DNA of 64,000 bases, taken from NCBI GenBank assembly GCA_046331545.1, contig JAXLQR010000002.1, forward strand, positions 372,001-436,000, written 5' to 3'. This DNA is from JADJVL01 sp046331545 (GTDB taxonomy: Bacteria; Acidobacteriota; Holophagae; Holophagales; Holophagaceae). Of this stretch, positions 6,994-15,228 are shown piece after piece. How positions within the stretch are numbered: position 1 is the stretch's first letter; every line of letters begins with the position of its first letter. A program made the translations under genes and the position numbers. Under the pieces are notes generated by a model that was not told the DNA's origin, searched no databases, and saw nothing but the letters and a program-made list of their open reading frames with translations.

Positions 6994-9123
6994 ATGGCCT
7001 CCTCCTGTCCGAGCTGCGGCGCGCCGCTGACGTTCCGTCCCGGGACCATGGTGGCGGTCTGCGGCTCCTGCAAGACCCTCAGCGCCCGCACCGACCGGGA
7101 TCCCGAGCTCATCGGCATCGCCGCGGACCTGGTGGACACCGGCTCCCCGGTCTCCCTCCAGGCCTCGGGCGTCCACGCGGGCCGGGGCTTCACCGTCGCG
7201 GGCCGCGTGCAGATGGTCCATCCCCTGGGCGGGGTCTGGAACGAGTGGTACCTCGCCTTCGAGGACGGCCGCTGGGGCTGGCTCGCCGAGGCGCAGGGGC
7301 GCTTCTACCTCACCTTCCAGCACGAGCTCGCGAATCACGCGCCGCCCTTCGAGGCCCTCCGGGCCGGGGCGGTCCTGAACCTGGGCGACCAGGGCCAATG
7401 GGTGGTGGCCGAGGCCAGCGAGGGGACCTTCCACGCCGCCGAAGGCGAGCTGCCCTGGCGGCCGGAGCTGGGGGCCACCTACCGCTTCGCGGACCTGAGC
7501 GGCGCCCACGGGGCCTTCGCGACCCTTGACTACGGGGAGGCGGCCCCGGTCTTCTACCTGGGCCGCGAGATCAGCCTGGAGGAACTGCGGCTCAAGAACG
7601 TCCGGGAAACCTCCCCCCGCCTCAAGGTCCTCGGCCTGAACTGCCCCAACTGCGGCGCGCCCCTGCCCCTGCGCGCCCCGGACGCGACCCTGCGCGTGGT
7701 CTGCACCTCCTGCGGCGGCATGCTGGACGCCGAGGGCGGGAAGCTGCGCTACCTCAAGTCCCTGAAGCAGCCGTCGGTCAGGTTCTTCATCGAGCTCGGG
7801 GCGGAGGGCGTGCTGCGCAGCGTGCCCCTCACCTGCATCGGCCGGATGCAGCGGAGCTGCAAGGTGGAAGGCGTGGTCTACCCCTGGCGGGAATACCTGC
7901 TGATGGACCGCAAGGGCGGGTTCAAGTGGCTGGTGGAGAGCGACGGCCACTGGAACCTCGCCGAGACCGTCTCCGCCGGGGAGGTGGACTCGGGCGGCGT
8001 GAACCAGGCCGCCCTGCGCATGATCGAGCGCAGCGCCGGGCCCGAGGCCGCCGCGCGCATGCGCGAGGCCATGGAGGCCGGCGGGGCCCACAGCCCCTTC
8101 GTGCGGTTCAAGGGCGCGTCCTACCGCCGCTTCCAGGACGTGGAGGCCCGCGTGGACGCCGTCTTCGGCGAGTTCACCTGGAAGGTCCAGCAGGGGGAGA
8201 AGGCCCAGGTCACCGAGTTCGTCCAGCCCCCCTTCAGCCTCGCACGCGAGACCCAGCGCCACCAGGGCCGGAACGGCGGGGACGGCGGCGAGGAGGTGAA
8301 CTGGTCCCTCAGCACCTACCTGGAACCCGCGGAGGTGGCCGCCGGCTTCAACCTGAAGGAGCGCCTCCCGGCCCCCACGGGCATCTGCCCCAACATGCCC
8401 AACCCCCACAAGCGGGTCCTCGGGCAGATGGGGACCTGGATGGCCCTCGCCCTGGGCGCCCTGCTCGCCGTGGTGATGGTGCTCAGCATCACCCACCGGG
8501 AGCGGCTGGTCTTCGCCCGCACCTACAACCTCGCCGAGGAGCTCGCCGCCCTGAAGGCCCAGCGGCTGGCGGCCCGCGCCGCGGCCCCCGGGGCGCCCGC
8601 CGACCCGGCCCCGGGCGCCGGTGACGCCGAGCCGGTCTTCTTCGCGGGGCCCTTCGAGGTCAAGGACGGGGGCAAGAACCTCGCGGTGAGCCTCAGCAGC
8701 CCCGTGGACAACGGCTGGCTGGGGATCGAGGGCGCCCTGGTGAGCGAGCAGAGCGGCGCCGTGGAGCTCTTCGAGGTCCAGAGCAGCTACTACCACGGCG
8801 TGGAGGACGGCGAATCCTGGTCCGAGGGGAGCCGCAAGGACGCGGTCTACCTCAGCAGCCTGCCCCCGGGCTCCTACATGCTCCGGATCTCGCCCGCCTG
8901 GGAGGGCCCCGTGCCTCCGGTGCGCGAGTTCACCCTGGAGATCCGCTCCGGCGTCATGCGCTGGCTCTACGTCTGGCTGGCCTTCTTCGGGATCCTCATC
9001 CCCCCCCTGCTGAAGCTCTTCCAGAGCATGAGCTTCGAGGGCCGGCGCTGGGCGGAGAGCATGTACAGCGGGCAGGGCGGCGGGGACGGCGACAGCGACA
9101 GCGATTCGGGAGGAGACGACTGA
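6994..9123 (+). CDS. DUF4178 zinc-ribbon membrane protein
   Basis: The 709-residue protein carries two zinc ribbons, CPSC/CGSC at residues 5-26 and CPNC/CTSC at about 216-241. Each precedes a DUF4178-like module (for example the VWNEWYLAFEDGRWGWLAEAQG strip near residue 85, and its second copy WREYLLMDRKGGFKWLVES near 290). Membrane helices lie at about 479-500 and 656-677, so the ribbons are probably cytoplasmic and the segment between the helices extracytoplasmic; the C terminus is a Gly/Asp/Ser tail. DUF4178 proteins are known from conserved neighbourhoods with DUF350 and spermidine-synthase-like genes, as here, but have no assigned activity. The stop codon overlaps the next start (TGATG). 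TACCCT at 6978-6983 may be its -10. Confidence 0.85.
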   Translation: MASSCPSCGAPLTFRPGTMVAVCGSCKTLSARTDRDPELIGIAADLVDTGSPVSLQASGVHAGRGFTVAGRVQMVHPLGGVWNEWYLAFEDGRWGWLAEAQGRFYLTFQHELANHAPPFEALRAGAVLNLGDQGQWVVAEASEGTFHAAEGELPWRPELGATYRFADLSGAHGAFATLDYGEAAPVFYLGREISLEELRLKNVRETSPRLKVLGLNCPNCGAPLPLRAPDATLRVVCTSCGGMLDAEGGKLRYLKSLKQPSVRFFIELGAEGVLRSVPLTCIGRMQRSCKVEGVVYPWREYLLMDRKGGFKWLVESDGHWNLAETVSAGEVDSGGVNQAALRMIERSAGPEAAARMREAMEAGGAHSPFVRFKGASYRRFQDVEARVDAVFGEFTWKVQQGEKAQVTEFVQPPFSLARETQRHQGRNGGDGGEEVNWSLSTYLEPAEVAAGFNLKERLPAPTGICPNMPNPHKRVLGQMGTWMALALGALLAVVMVLSITHRERLVFARTYNLAEELAALKAQRLAARAAAPGAPADPAPGAGDAEPVFFAGPFEVKDGGKNLAVSLSSPVDNGWLGIEGALVSEQSGAVELFEVQSSYYHGVEDGESWSEGSRKDAVYLSSLPPGSYMLRISPAWEGPVPPVREFTLEIRSGVMRWLYVWLAFFGILIPPLLKLFQSMSFEGRRWAESMYSGQGGGDGDSDSDSGGDD

Positions 9124-9302
9124 TGCGCACCTTCTACACCCTCGTCCTCCTCGGCGGTTTCGGGCTCCTGGGCGCGAACGGCTTCCTCGGCCGCGAGTTC
9201 TTCGGCCCCCACCAGCGGCGGAACCTCCCGCCCTCGGTCCGCCAGACGCCCGGCGCCTGGCGGACCTTCCTCCACAACAACGGCTTCCACGGAGGCAAGT
9301 GA
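9123..9302 (+). CDS. 59-residue membrane peptide between DUF4178 and DUF350 genes
   Basis: The ATG at 9123 overlaps the upstream TGA (TGATG) and its own TGA at 9300-9302 overlaps the ATG of the DUF350 gene, so it is translationally locked into the operon. The product has one hydrophobic helix (residues 4-22) followed by a basic, aromatic, proline-containing tail ending NNGFHGGK. I recognise no family. Its exact fit between two overlapping genes is the main evidence that it is real; a role as a small subunit of the membrane complex is inference. Confidence 0.7.
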   Translation: MRTFYTLVLLGGFGLLGANGFLGREFFGPHQRRNLPPSVRQTPGAWRTFLHNNGFHGGK

Positions 9303-9520
9303 TGCCCGACTACGATCTCCTGGGCCACCTCAAGACCGCCTCGGTCTTCTCGCTCCTCGGCGTGGCGCTCTTCGGCCTCGTCTTCCTGGTGATCGTGAAG
9401 ATCGCCCCCTTCTCCATCCGCAAGGAGCTGGAGGAGGACCAGAACATCGCCCTGGGGATCCTCCTGGGCTCCGTCATGCTCGGCCTGGCGATCATCGTCG
9501 CCGCGGCCATCCACGGCTAG
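9302..9520 (+). CDS. DUF350 (YjfL-like) membrane protein
   Basis: A 72-residue protein with two hydrophobic helices (about 15-34 and 47-70) separated by the charged KELEEDQNIALG loop, which is the core DUF350 motif. Classic YjfL proteins contain two such units; this is a single unit. A GTG at 9299 would add one residue; the ATG at 9302 overlaps the preceding stop and is preferred. DUF350 genes are commonly linked to spermidine-synthase-like and DUF4178 genes, and this context supports a joint membrane function of unknown chemistry. Confidence 0.85.
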   Translation: MPDYDLLGHLKTASVFSLLGVALFGLVFLVIVKIAPFSIRKELEEDQNIALGILLGSVMLGLAIIVAAAIHG

Positions 9521-9581
9521 CCCGGGGCCGGGCCTGGAATCCCGCGGGGCGCGCCGACTACCCTGGATCCAGGAGAACCTC

Positions 9582-11168
9582 TTGCCCGACGACGCGCTCG
9601 ACCCCGCCCCTGCCCCGGAGCCGCCCGGGGAGGGCGTCCCGAAGGCCCCGGAGCTGCACGCCCCGCTGCTCTTCCTCAGCGTGCTGCTCATCGCGAGCTG
9701 CGGGCTGGTCTACGAGCTGGTGGCGGGGGCCCTCGCGAGCTACCTCCTCGGGGACTCGGTGCTCCAGTTCAGCACCGTCATCGGGGTCTACCTCAGCGCC
9801 ATGGGCCTCGGGTCCTGGCTCAGCCGCTACGTCCAGAAGGGGCTCGCCCACCGCTTCGTCCACGTGGAGCTCGCCGTCGCCATCCTGGGCGGGCTCTCCG
9901 CCCCCGTGCTCTTCCTGACCTTCGCGAAGACCCACGCGTTCCGGCCGGCCCTCTACACCCTCGTGGGCGGGATCGGGACCCTCGTGGGCCTCGAGATCCC
10001 GCTGCTGATGCGCATCCTGCGCCAGCAGGTGTCCTTCAAGGACCTGGTGGCCGGGGTCCTGACCCTGGACTACATCGGAGCCCTCTTCGCCTCCATCCTC
10101 TTCCCGTTGTTCCTGATGCCCAAGCTCGGGCTGGTGCGCACCAGCCTCGTCTTCGGGCTCCTGAACGCGGTGGTGGGTCTCTGGTCCACCCGCCTCCTGA
10201 AGCCGCTGCTCGGCGCCGTCTTCCTCCTGCGGGTGAAGTGCCTCGCGGTCATCGCCCTGCTGGCGGCCGGCGTGGTCTTCGCGGGCCGCTTCACATTGCT
10301 GGCGGAGGAGGAGATCTTCCAGGACGAGATCGTCTACGCGAAGACCTCCGCCTACCAGCGCATCATCCTCACCCACGGCCGGGGCAGCTTCCAGCTCTTC
10401 CTGAACGGGAGCCTCCAGTTCAGCAGCGCCGACGAGTACCGCTACCACGAGGCCCTGGTGCACCCGGCCTTCGCCGCCTTCGAGGCCCGCGGCCTGAAGG
10501 CCCGCCGCGTTCTCGTCTGCGGCGGCGGCGACGGGCTCGCGGTGCGGGAAATCCTCCGCCATCCCGGGATCCAGGAGGTGGTGCTGGTGGACCTGGACCC
10601 GGCCATAACCGAGATGGCCGCGAACCAGCCCCTCCTCGCCGACCTGAACGGGCATGCCCTCCGCGACCCGCGCGTGAAGGTGCTCAACATGGACGCCCTG
10701 GTGGCCCTGGGCGAGATGTCCCCCACCCTGCGCTTCGACCTGGCCGTCGTGGACTTCCCCGACCCCCACACCTACTCGGTGGGCAAGCTCTACACCACGC
10801 GCTTCTACAAGCTGCTGAAGGAGCACCTCGCGCCGGAGGGCTTCGCGGCCATCCAGAGCACCTCCCCGCTGATGGCCCGGAAATCCTTCTGGTGCATCGC
10901 CACCACCCTGGAGGCCGCGGGCTTCGCGGTGCGGCCCTACCACCTGGCGGTGCCCTCCTTCGGCGTCTGGGGCTTCGCCCTGGCCTCGCCGGCACCCTTC
11001 GCCGTGCCCGAGCGCACCCTCCCCGGCCTCCGCCACCTCAACGACGAGACCCTGCCCACCCTCTTCGCCTTCCCCAAGGACATGGAGCGCGTCCCGGCGG
11101 AGGTGAACCGGCTCGACAACCAGGTGCTCGTGCATCTCTACGGCTCGGAATGGAAGCGCTGGTCGTGA
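9582..11168 (+). CDS. Membrane spermidine-synthase-like aminopropyltransferase (COG4262 type)
   Basis: The 528-residue protein fuses an N-terminal bundle of about seven membrane helices (residues 25-235) to a C-terminal spermidine-synthase fold. The latter shows AYQRIIL, the LQFSSADEYRYHEALVHP strip, the nucleotide-binding VCGGGDGLAVREI with acidic VDLDP, and the catalytic-region motif VVDFPDPHTY. This is the architecture of the predicted membrane spermidine synthases. The start is the TTG at 9582: AGGAGA lies six bases upstream and no in-frame ATG precedes the first helix. TACCCT at 9559-9564 may be a promoter element. No AdoMet decarboxylase gene is seen in the window, so the aminopropyl donor must come from elsewhere or the reaction differs. 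A Tat-exported FAD protein follows after 25 bases. Confidence 0.87.
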   Translation: MPDDALDPAPAPEPPGEGVPKAPELHAPLLFLSVLLIASCGLVYELVAGALASYLLGDSVLQFSTVIGVYLSAMGLGSWLSRYVQKGLAHRFVHVELAVAILGGLSAPVLFLTFAKTHAFRPALYTLVGGIGTLVGLEIPLLMRILRQQVSFKDLVAGVLTLDYIGALFASILFPLFLMPKLGLVRTSLVFGLLNAVVGLWSTRLLKPLLGAVFLLRVKCLAVIALLAAGVVFAGRFTLLAEEEIFQDEIVYAKTSAYQRIILTHGRGSFQLFLNGSLQFSSADEYRYHEALVHPAFAAFEARGLKARRVLVCGGGDGLAVREILRHPGIQEVVLVDLDPAITEMAANQPLLADLNGHALRDPRVKVLNMDALVALGEMSPTLRFDLAVVDFPDPHTYSVGKLYTTRFYKLLKEHLAPEGFAAIQSTSPLMARKSFWCIATTLEAAGFAVRPYHLAVPSFGVWGFALASPAPFAVPERTLPGLRHLNDETLPTLFAFPKDMERVPAEVNRLDNQVLVHLYGSEWKRWS

Positions 11169-11193
11169 CGGTCTCCCGCGCCGGGGCGCCGGC

Positions 11194-12837
11194 GTGAGGC
11201 GCCGGACCTTCCTCGCGGGCTCCGCCGCGGCCGCCGGCGGCCTGGGCTGCCGCCGCCGCCGGCCCGCCCTGCCCTTCGAGGGCGAGCTCATCGGCCCCTC
11301 CCTGGACGTGGGGCACGCCATGCGGGACCTCCAGCTCCCTTCGGCCTCCACCTTCGAGCCGGTGGACGTCGCCATCGTCGGCGGCGGCATCGCGGGGCTC
11401 AGCGCCGCCTGGCGCCTGCTCGGGCAGGGTTTCCGCAGCTTCGTGGTGCTGGAGCTGGAGGAGGCGCCCGGCGGCACGGCGCGGTCCGGGCGGAACCACG
11501 TCGGGGCTTTCCCCTGGGGCGCGCACTACATCCCGGCACCAAGCCGGGAGAACCCCGCCCTGGTGCGGCTCTTCCAGGAATGCGGCCTCCTCGAACCCAC
11601 CGCTCCCGGCGCGGATCCCGTGGTGAAGGAGCAGTTCCTGGTCCGCGCCCCCGAGGAGCGCATCTACGCCTACGGGCAGTGGTGGGAGGGGCTCTACCTG
11701 GCCGCCGGCGCCACGCCGGAGGACGCCGCCCAGCACGCGCGCTTCTTCGAGGAGGTGAACCGGCTGGCCCTCTGGCGGGACGCCCGGGGCCGGCGCGCCT
11801 TCGCCATCCCGCGGTCCAAGGGCAGCGACGACCCCGAAGTCCAGAGCCTGGACCGCCAGAGCTTCATGGAGTGGCTCCAGCGCAGGAAGTTCTCGTCGCC
11901 GCGCCTCTACTGGATGCTCGACTACGCCTGCCGGGACGACTACGGCTCCACGCTCGAGACCACGTCGGCCTGGGCGGGCCTCTTCTACTTCTGCGCCCGC
12001 AAGCAGCTCCGGCGGGAGGGCGACGCCCGGGTCCCGGCCCTGGAGGACAGCCACCCGCTGGTGGCCTGGCCGGAGGGGAACGGCTTCATGGTGGACCACC
12101 TGGCCCGGGCCTGCGGCGACCGGCTGCGCCTCGGCCACGCCGTGACCACCATCCGCCGGCCCACGGAGGGGATCCTGCACGTCCACGCCTACGACGTGAA
12201 GGCGCGCCGGGCCGTGGGCTTCCAGGCCCGGAAGGTGGTCTTCGCCGGACCGCTGCACGTGGCCAACCACGTGATCCCGAGCCTCTGGGAGGCCCGGCCC
12301 GAGGGCCTCCACGACTTCATCCAGTCGCCCTGGCTGGTGGCCAACCTGACGCTGCGCCAGCGTCCCGAGGAGCCCGGCTTCCCCCTGGCCTGGGACAACG
12401 TCATCCGGGACAGCCCCTCCCTGGGCTACGTGGTGGCCAGCCACCAGGCCATGAAGGACCACGGGCCGGCGGTGTTCACCTACTACTACCCGTTCCCGGG
12501 GCAGGACGTGCGGGAGTCCCGGCTGCGGCTCATGGCCATGGACTGGAAGGCCTGCGCCCAGCTCGTCGTGGACGACCTGCGGAAGGCCCATCCCGACATC
12601 GAGCGCTGCATCGCCCGGCTCGACGTCATGCGCTGGGGGCACGCCATGGTGCGGCCCCGGCCTGGGTTCTGCTGGAGCGTCGCGCTCCAGCAGGCCCGCG
12701 AGCCGGTGGACGGCATCCACTTCGCGCACACCGACCTCTCGGGGCTGGCCCTCTTCGAGGAGGCCCAGGACCACGGCATCCGCGCCGCCGAGGAGGTGCT
12801 CGCCGCCCTCGGCTACGCCGCGGCCAGCTGGCGGTGA
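11194..12837 (+). CDS. Tat-exported FAD-dependent amine-oxidase-like protein
   Basis: The 547-residue product begins with RRRTFLAGSAAAAGGLGC, a twin-arginine export signal followed by a cysteine that could be lipidated. The FAD-binding fold is VDVAIVGGGIAGLSAAWRLL with the acidic FVVLELEEAPGGTARSG, as in the flavin amine oxidase/protoporphyrinogen oxidase superfamily, and the C-terminal ribityl-binding segment is HFAHTDLSGLALFEEAQDHG. The GTG start at 11194 places the twin arginines correctly. Coming 25 bases after the aminopropyltransferase-like gene, it may oxidise an amine made or modified by that protein, but this is inference; the substrate is unknown and a desaturase-like role is also possible. 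Confidence 0.8.
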   Translation: MRRRTFLAGSAAAAGGLGCRRRRPALPFEGELIGPSLDVGHAMRDLQLPSASTFEPVDVAIVGGGIAGLSAAWRLLGQGFRSFVVLELEEAPGGTARSGRNHVGAFPWGAHYIPAPSRENPALVRLFQECGLLEPTAPGADPVVKEQFLVRAPEERIYAYGQWWEGLYLAAGATPEDAAQHARFFEEVNRLALWRDARGRRAFAIPRSKGSDDPEVQSLDRQSFMEWLQRRKFSSPRLYWMLDYACRDDYGSTLETTSAWAGLFYFCARKQLRREGDARVPALEDSHPLVAWPEGNGFMVDHLARACGDRLRLGHAVTTIRRPTEGILHVHAYDVKARRAVGFQARKVVFAGPLHVANHVIPSLWEARPEGLHDFIQSPWLVANLTLRQRPEEPGFPLAWDNVIRDSPSLGYVVASHQAMKDHGPAVFTYYYPFPGQDVRESRLRLMAMDWKACAQLVVDDLRKAHPDIERCIARLDVMRWGHAMVRPRPGFCWSVALQQAREPVDGIHFAHTDLSGLALFEEAQDHGIRAAEEVLAALGYAAASWR

Positions 12838-12875
12838 GCCCCGGGCCTAGACTTCCTCCAGGCCCCGCCCCCGGC

Positions 12876-13925
12876 ATGGACGCCCGACCGCAGCCCTGGC
12901 TCTTCTCCAGGAACCTCGACCTCGCCGCCTTCACCGGCAGCACCGCGGCGGCCTTCCTGCTGGTGGCCTGGGCCGCCGCGGGCGGGTGGCTGCACGCGCC
13001 GCTCTCGGCGCCCCTGTGGCTGCTGCTGGTGGTGGGCGTGGACGTGGCCCACGTGCACGCGACCTGGCTGCGCACCTACTTCGATCCCGGGGAGCTGAAG
13101 GCCCATCCCTGGCGCTATGCCCTGGTCCCGCTGGCCGCGTGGGGCCTCGGCGCCGTCCTGCACCTGCGCTCCGGCCTGCTCTTCTGGCGGGTGCTGGCCT
13201 ACCTCGCCGTCTTCCATTTCGTGCGCCAGCAGCTCGGCTGGGTGGCCCTCTACCAGCGGAGGGAGCCCGGCCTCGGCGCCTTCGACCGCCGCCTCGACCG
13301 CCTCGCGGTCTACAGCGCCACGCTCTGGCCCCTGCTCTGGTGGCACGCCCACCTGCCGCGGGCCTTCAGCTGGTTCGTCACCGGGGATTTCGCGGGGCCG
13401 GTGTCCCAGGGGGCCGTCCGGGCCCTGCTGCCCCTGCACGCCGGGCTGCTCGCGGCCTTCCTCCTCCGCCAGGTCCATCGCCGCGTCGCCACCGGCTTCC
13501 TGCCCTGGGGCAAGACGCTGGTGGTGGCGACCACCGCGCTGGCCTGGCACGTGGGCATCGTGGCGCTGGACAGCGACCTCGCCTTCACGGCCCTGAACGT
13601 GGTGCCCCACGGCGTGCCCTACGCGGTGCTGGTGTGGACCGCCAGCCGCGGCGAGGGGCCCCGGCCCGGCTTCGCCGGCGCCCTGCTCAAGGCCGGGCCG
13701 GCGCTCTTCGGCCTGCTCCTGCTCGGCCTCGCCTTCCTGGAGGAAGGCCTGTGGGACGCGGGCATCTGGCACGACCACGAGGCGGTCTTCGGCCCCCTCT
13801 TCGGCGGCGGGTGGGACCTCGGCCCGCGCGCCCAGGCCCTGGTGGTCCCGCTGCTCGCGCTGCCCCAGGCCGCCCACTACCTGCTGGACGGGTTCATCTG
13901 GAGGCGGCCGGGGCCTCCGGGCTGA
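12876..13925 (+). CDS. Polytopic membrane protein of unknown function
   Basis: The 349-residue protein has about eight hydrophobic helices and many conserved-looking histidines inside or next to helices (DVAHVHATWLRTY near residue 55, FHFVRQQLGW near 115, WWHAHLPRAFSWF near 158, NVVPHGVPY near 245, AAHYLLDGFIWR near the end). Such His-rich membrane proteins often bind metal or haem, but I recognise no family and assign no function. The ATG at 12876 starts 38 bases after the FAD protein; TAGACT at 12848-12853 might give it an extra promoter. It is the last gene of the cluster; the neighbouring regulator gene is convergent. Confidence 0.7.
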   Translation: MDARPQPWLFSRNLDLAAFTGSTAAAFLLVAWAAAGGWLHAPLSAPLWLLLVVGVDVAHVHATWLRTYFDPGELKAHPWRYALVPLAAWGLGAVLHLRSGLLFWRVLAYLAVFHFVRQQLGWVALYQRREPGLGAFDRRLDRLAVYSATLWPLLWWHAHLPRAFSWFVTGDFAGPVSQGAVRALLPLHAGLLAAFLLRQVHRRVATGFLPWGKTLVVATTALAWHVGIVALDSDLAFTALNVVPHGVPYAVLVWTASRGEGPRPGFAGALLKAGPALFGLLLLGLAFLEEGLWDAGIWHDHEAVFGPLFGGGWDLGPRAQALVVPLLALPQAAHYLLDGFIWRRPGPPG

Positions 13926-13941
13926 GGCCCGGGCCCCTCAG
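13922..13941. terminator. Possible bidirectional terminator hairpin
   Basis: CTGAGG and CCTCAG (13922-13927, 13936-13941) flank CCCGGGCC and span the stop codons of the two convergent genes. A stable GC hairpin could end transcription in both directions. There is no T run, so this rests on position and symmetry only. Confidence 0.35.
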
Positions 13942-15095
13942 TCCCGCCGCTCCGGGCGCACCAGGCGCTGGAGGGGCTGGGGCCTGCCGAGGAGGAAGCC
14001 CTGCACCGCGTCGAAGCCCAGGGCCCGGGCCTGCTCCAGGTCCGCCTCGGTCTCGATCCGGTCGGCCACCGTGCGCATGCCGAGCCTCCGCGCGGCCTCC
14101 AGGGAGGTCTCGAGGAGGGCCCGGCTCCAGGGCACGCTCCGCGCGTCCCGCAGGAGGCCGGCCTCGACCCGCAGTTCGGTGAAGGGGAGCCGGAAGAGGG
14201 CGTCCAGGAAGGGCGTCCCCTCCGTGCCGCCGCGGAGCGAGAGCCCGAAGCCCTTGAGCCGGAGGCGCGAGAGGGTGCTGAGCGCTTCGGCGGCGGGGTC
14301 GCCGGACCCGGGATCGTCCAGGTCGAGGATGAGCCGCGCGGCGGGGATCCCCAGGTCCGCGGCCCGCTGGGCGAGCCGGTCGGCCGCCCTCGGGTCCGAA
14401 AGGGCCTGGGCGGGGAGCTTCAGGGAGTAGGCGAGCCCCGGATCCGGAGGAAGCTGGGCCAGCTCCTCCATCTGTGAGACCAGCAGCCGTTCCCAGCGCC
14501 CCTCCTGGCCCATGGGCTCCAGGAACCCGGCGGGAGGCACCAGCCCCGCGTCGGGCCGGAACCAGCGGGCCAGGACCTGCACCCCCGTGGGCGCCCCGCC
14601 GGCCACGGGCAGCCGGGGCATGCCGAAGGCGAGGAACTCGCCGCGCCCCAGCCCTCCGTCGATGGCCGGCCCCAGGTCCTCCGGGGCGGTGGCCGCGGCC
14701 TCCTCGGGACGGTGCAGGCCCTCCAGGCGGCCCGCGACGCGGTCGAGGGACAGGGGCTTCGACAGGGTGCCCAGCACGCGCAGTCCGTAGGCCCGGGCCA
14801 GGGCGGCCGCGGCGACCTGGACCTTCGAATCCATCCCGCTGACCACGAGGACGGCCTTGGCCAGCCGGTTCAGCGCGAGGTGGCCCAGGAACTCGACGCC
14901 ATCCATCTCGGGCATGTCGAGGTCGGAGACCACGAGGTCCACGGGGGCCTCGCGGCCCAGGAGCTGGTTCAGCGCGTCCCGCCCGTGGCGGCCTTCCAGC
15001 ACCTCCCCGGCGCCCAGTTCCCTCAGCAGCCGGACCGCGAGGTGGCGCTCGAACTCGTGGTCCTCGACCACCATCGCGCTCCATCCCACCGCCAT
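13938..15095 (-). CDS. Receiver-EAL protein with degenerate EAL domain
   Basis: The 385-residue protein has an N-terminal receiver (1-125) with the phosphoacceptor motif VVSDLDMPEMDG and a C-terminal EAL fold (about 145-385) that has lost its catalytic signature. The EAL triad reads QVL (GVQVLARWF), the metal-binding E of the TES region becomes LDLDDPG, and the DDFGTGYS loop reads SLRGGTEGT. The paralogue at 16775 keeps almost all of these. The protein is therefore probably not a c-di-GMP phosphodiesterase but a binding or protein-interaction module switched by phosphorylation. It is divergent from the sigma-54 response regulator, with 133 bases between start codons, suggesting a shared control region. 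Confidence 0.85.
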   Translation of the reverse strand: MAVGWSAMVVEDHEFERHLAVRLLRELGAGEVLEGRHGRDALNQLLGREAPVDLVVSDLDMPEMDGVEFLGHLALNRLAKAVLVVSGMDSKVQVAAAALARAYGLRVLGTLSKPLSLDRVAGRLEGLHRPEEAAATAPEDLGPAIDGGLGRGEFLAFGMPRLPVAGGAPTGVQVLARWFRPDAGLVPPAGFLEPMGQEGRWERLLVSQMEELAQLPPDPGLAYSLKLPAQALSDPRAADRLAQRAADLGIPAARLILDLDDPGSGDPAAEALSTLSRLRLKGFGLSLRGGTEGTPFLDALFRLPFTELRVEAGLLRDARSVPWSRALLETSLEAARRLGMRTVADRIETEADLEQARALGFDAVQGFLLGRPQPLQRLVRPERRD

Positions 15096-15228
15096 GGATC
15101 CTCCCCGCGACCTCAGAGCCTACCCCATCACGCAGGCGCGGGCCTCGCGAACTTGGGGACCGGCGGGCGGACGGCCCGCGGCCTTCCAGGGGCGGCCCCC
15201 TTGTGGTCTGATGGCCCCGGGAGGTGTC

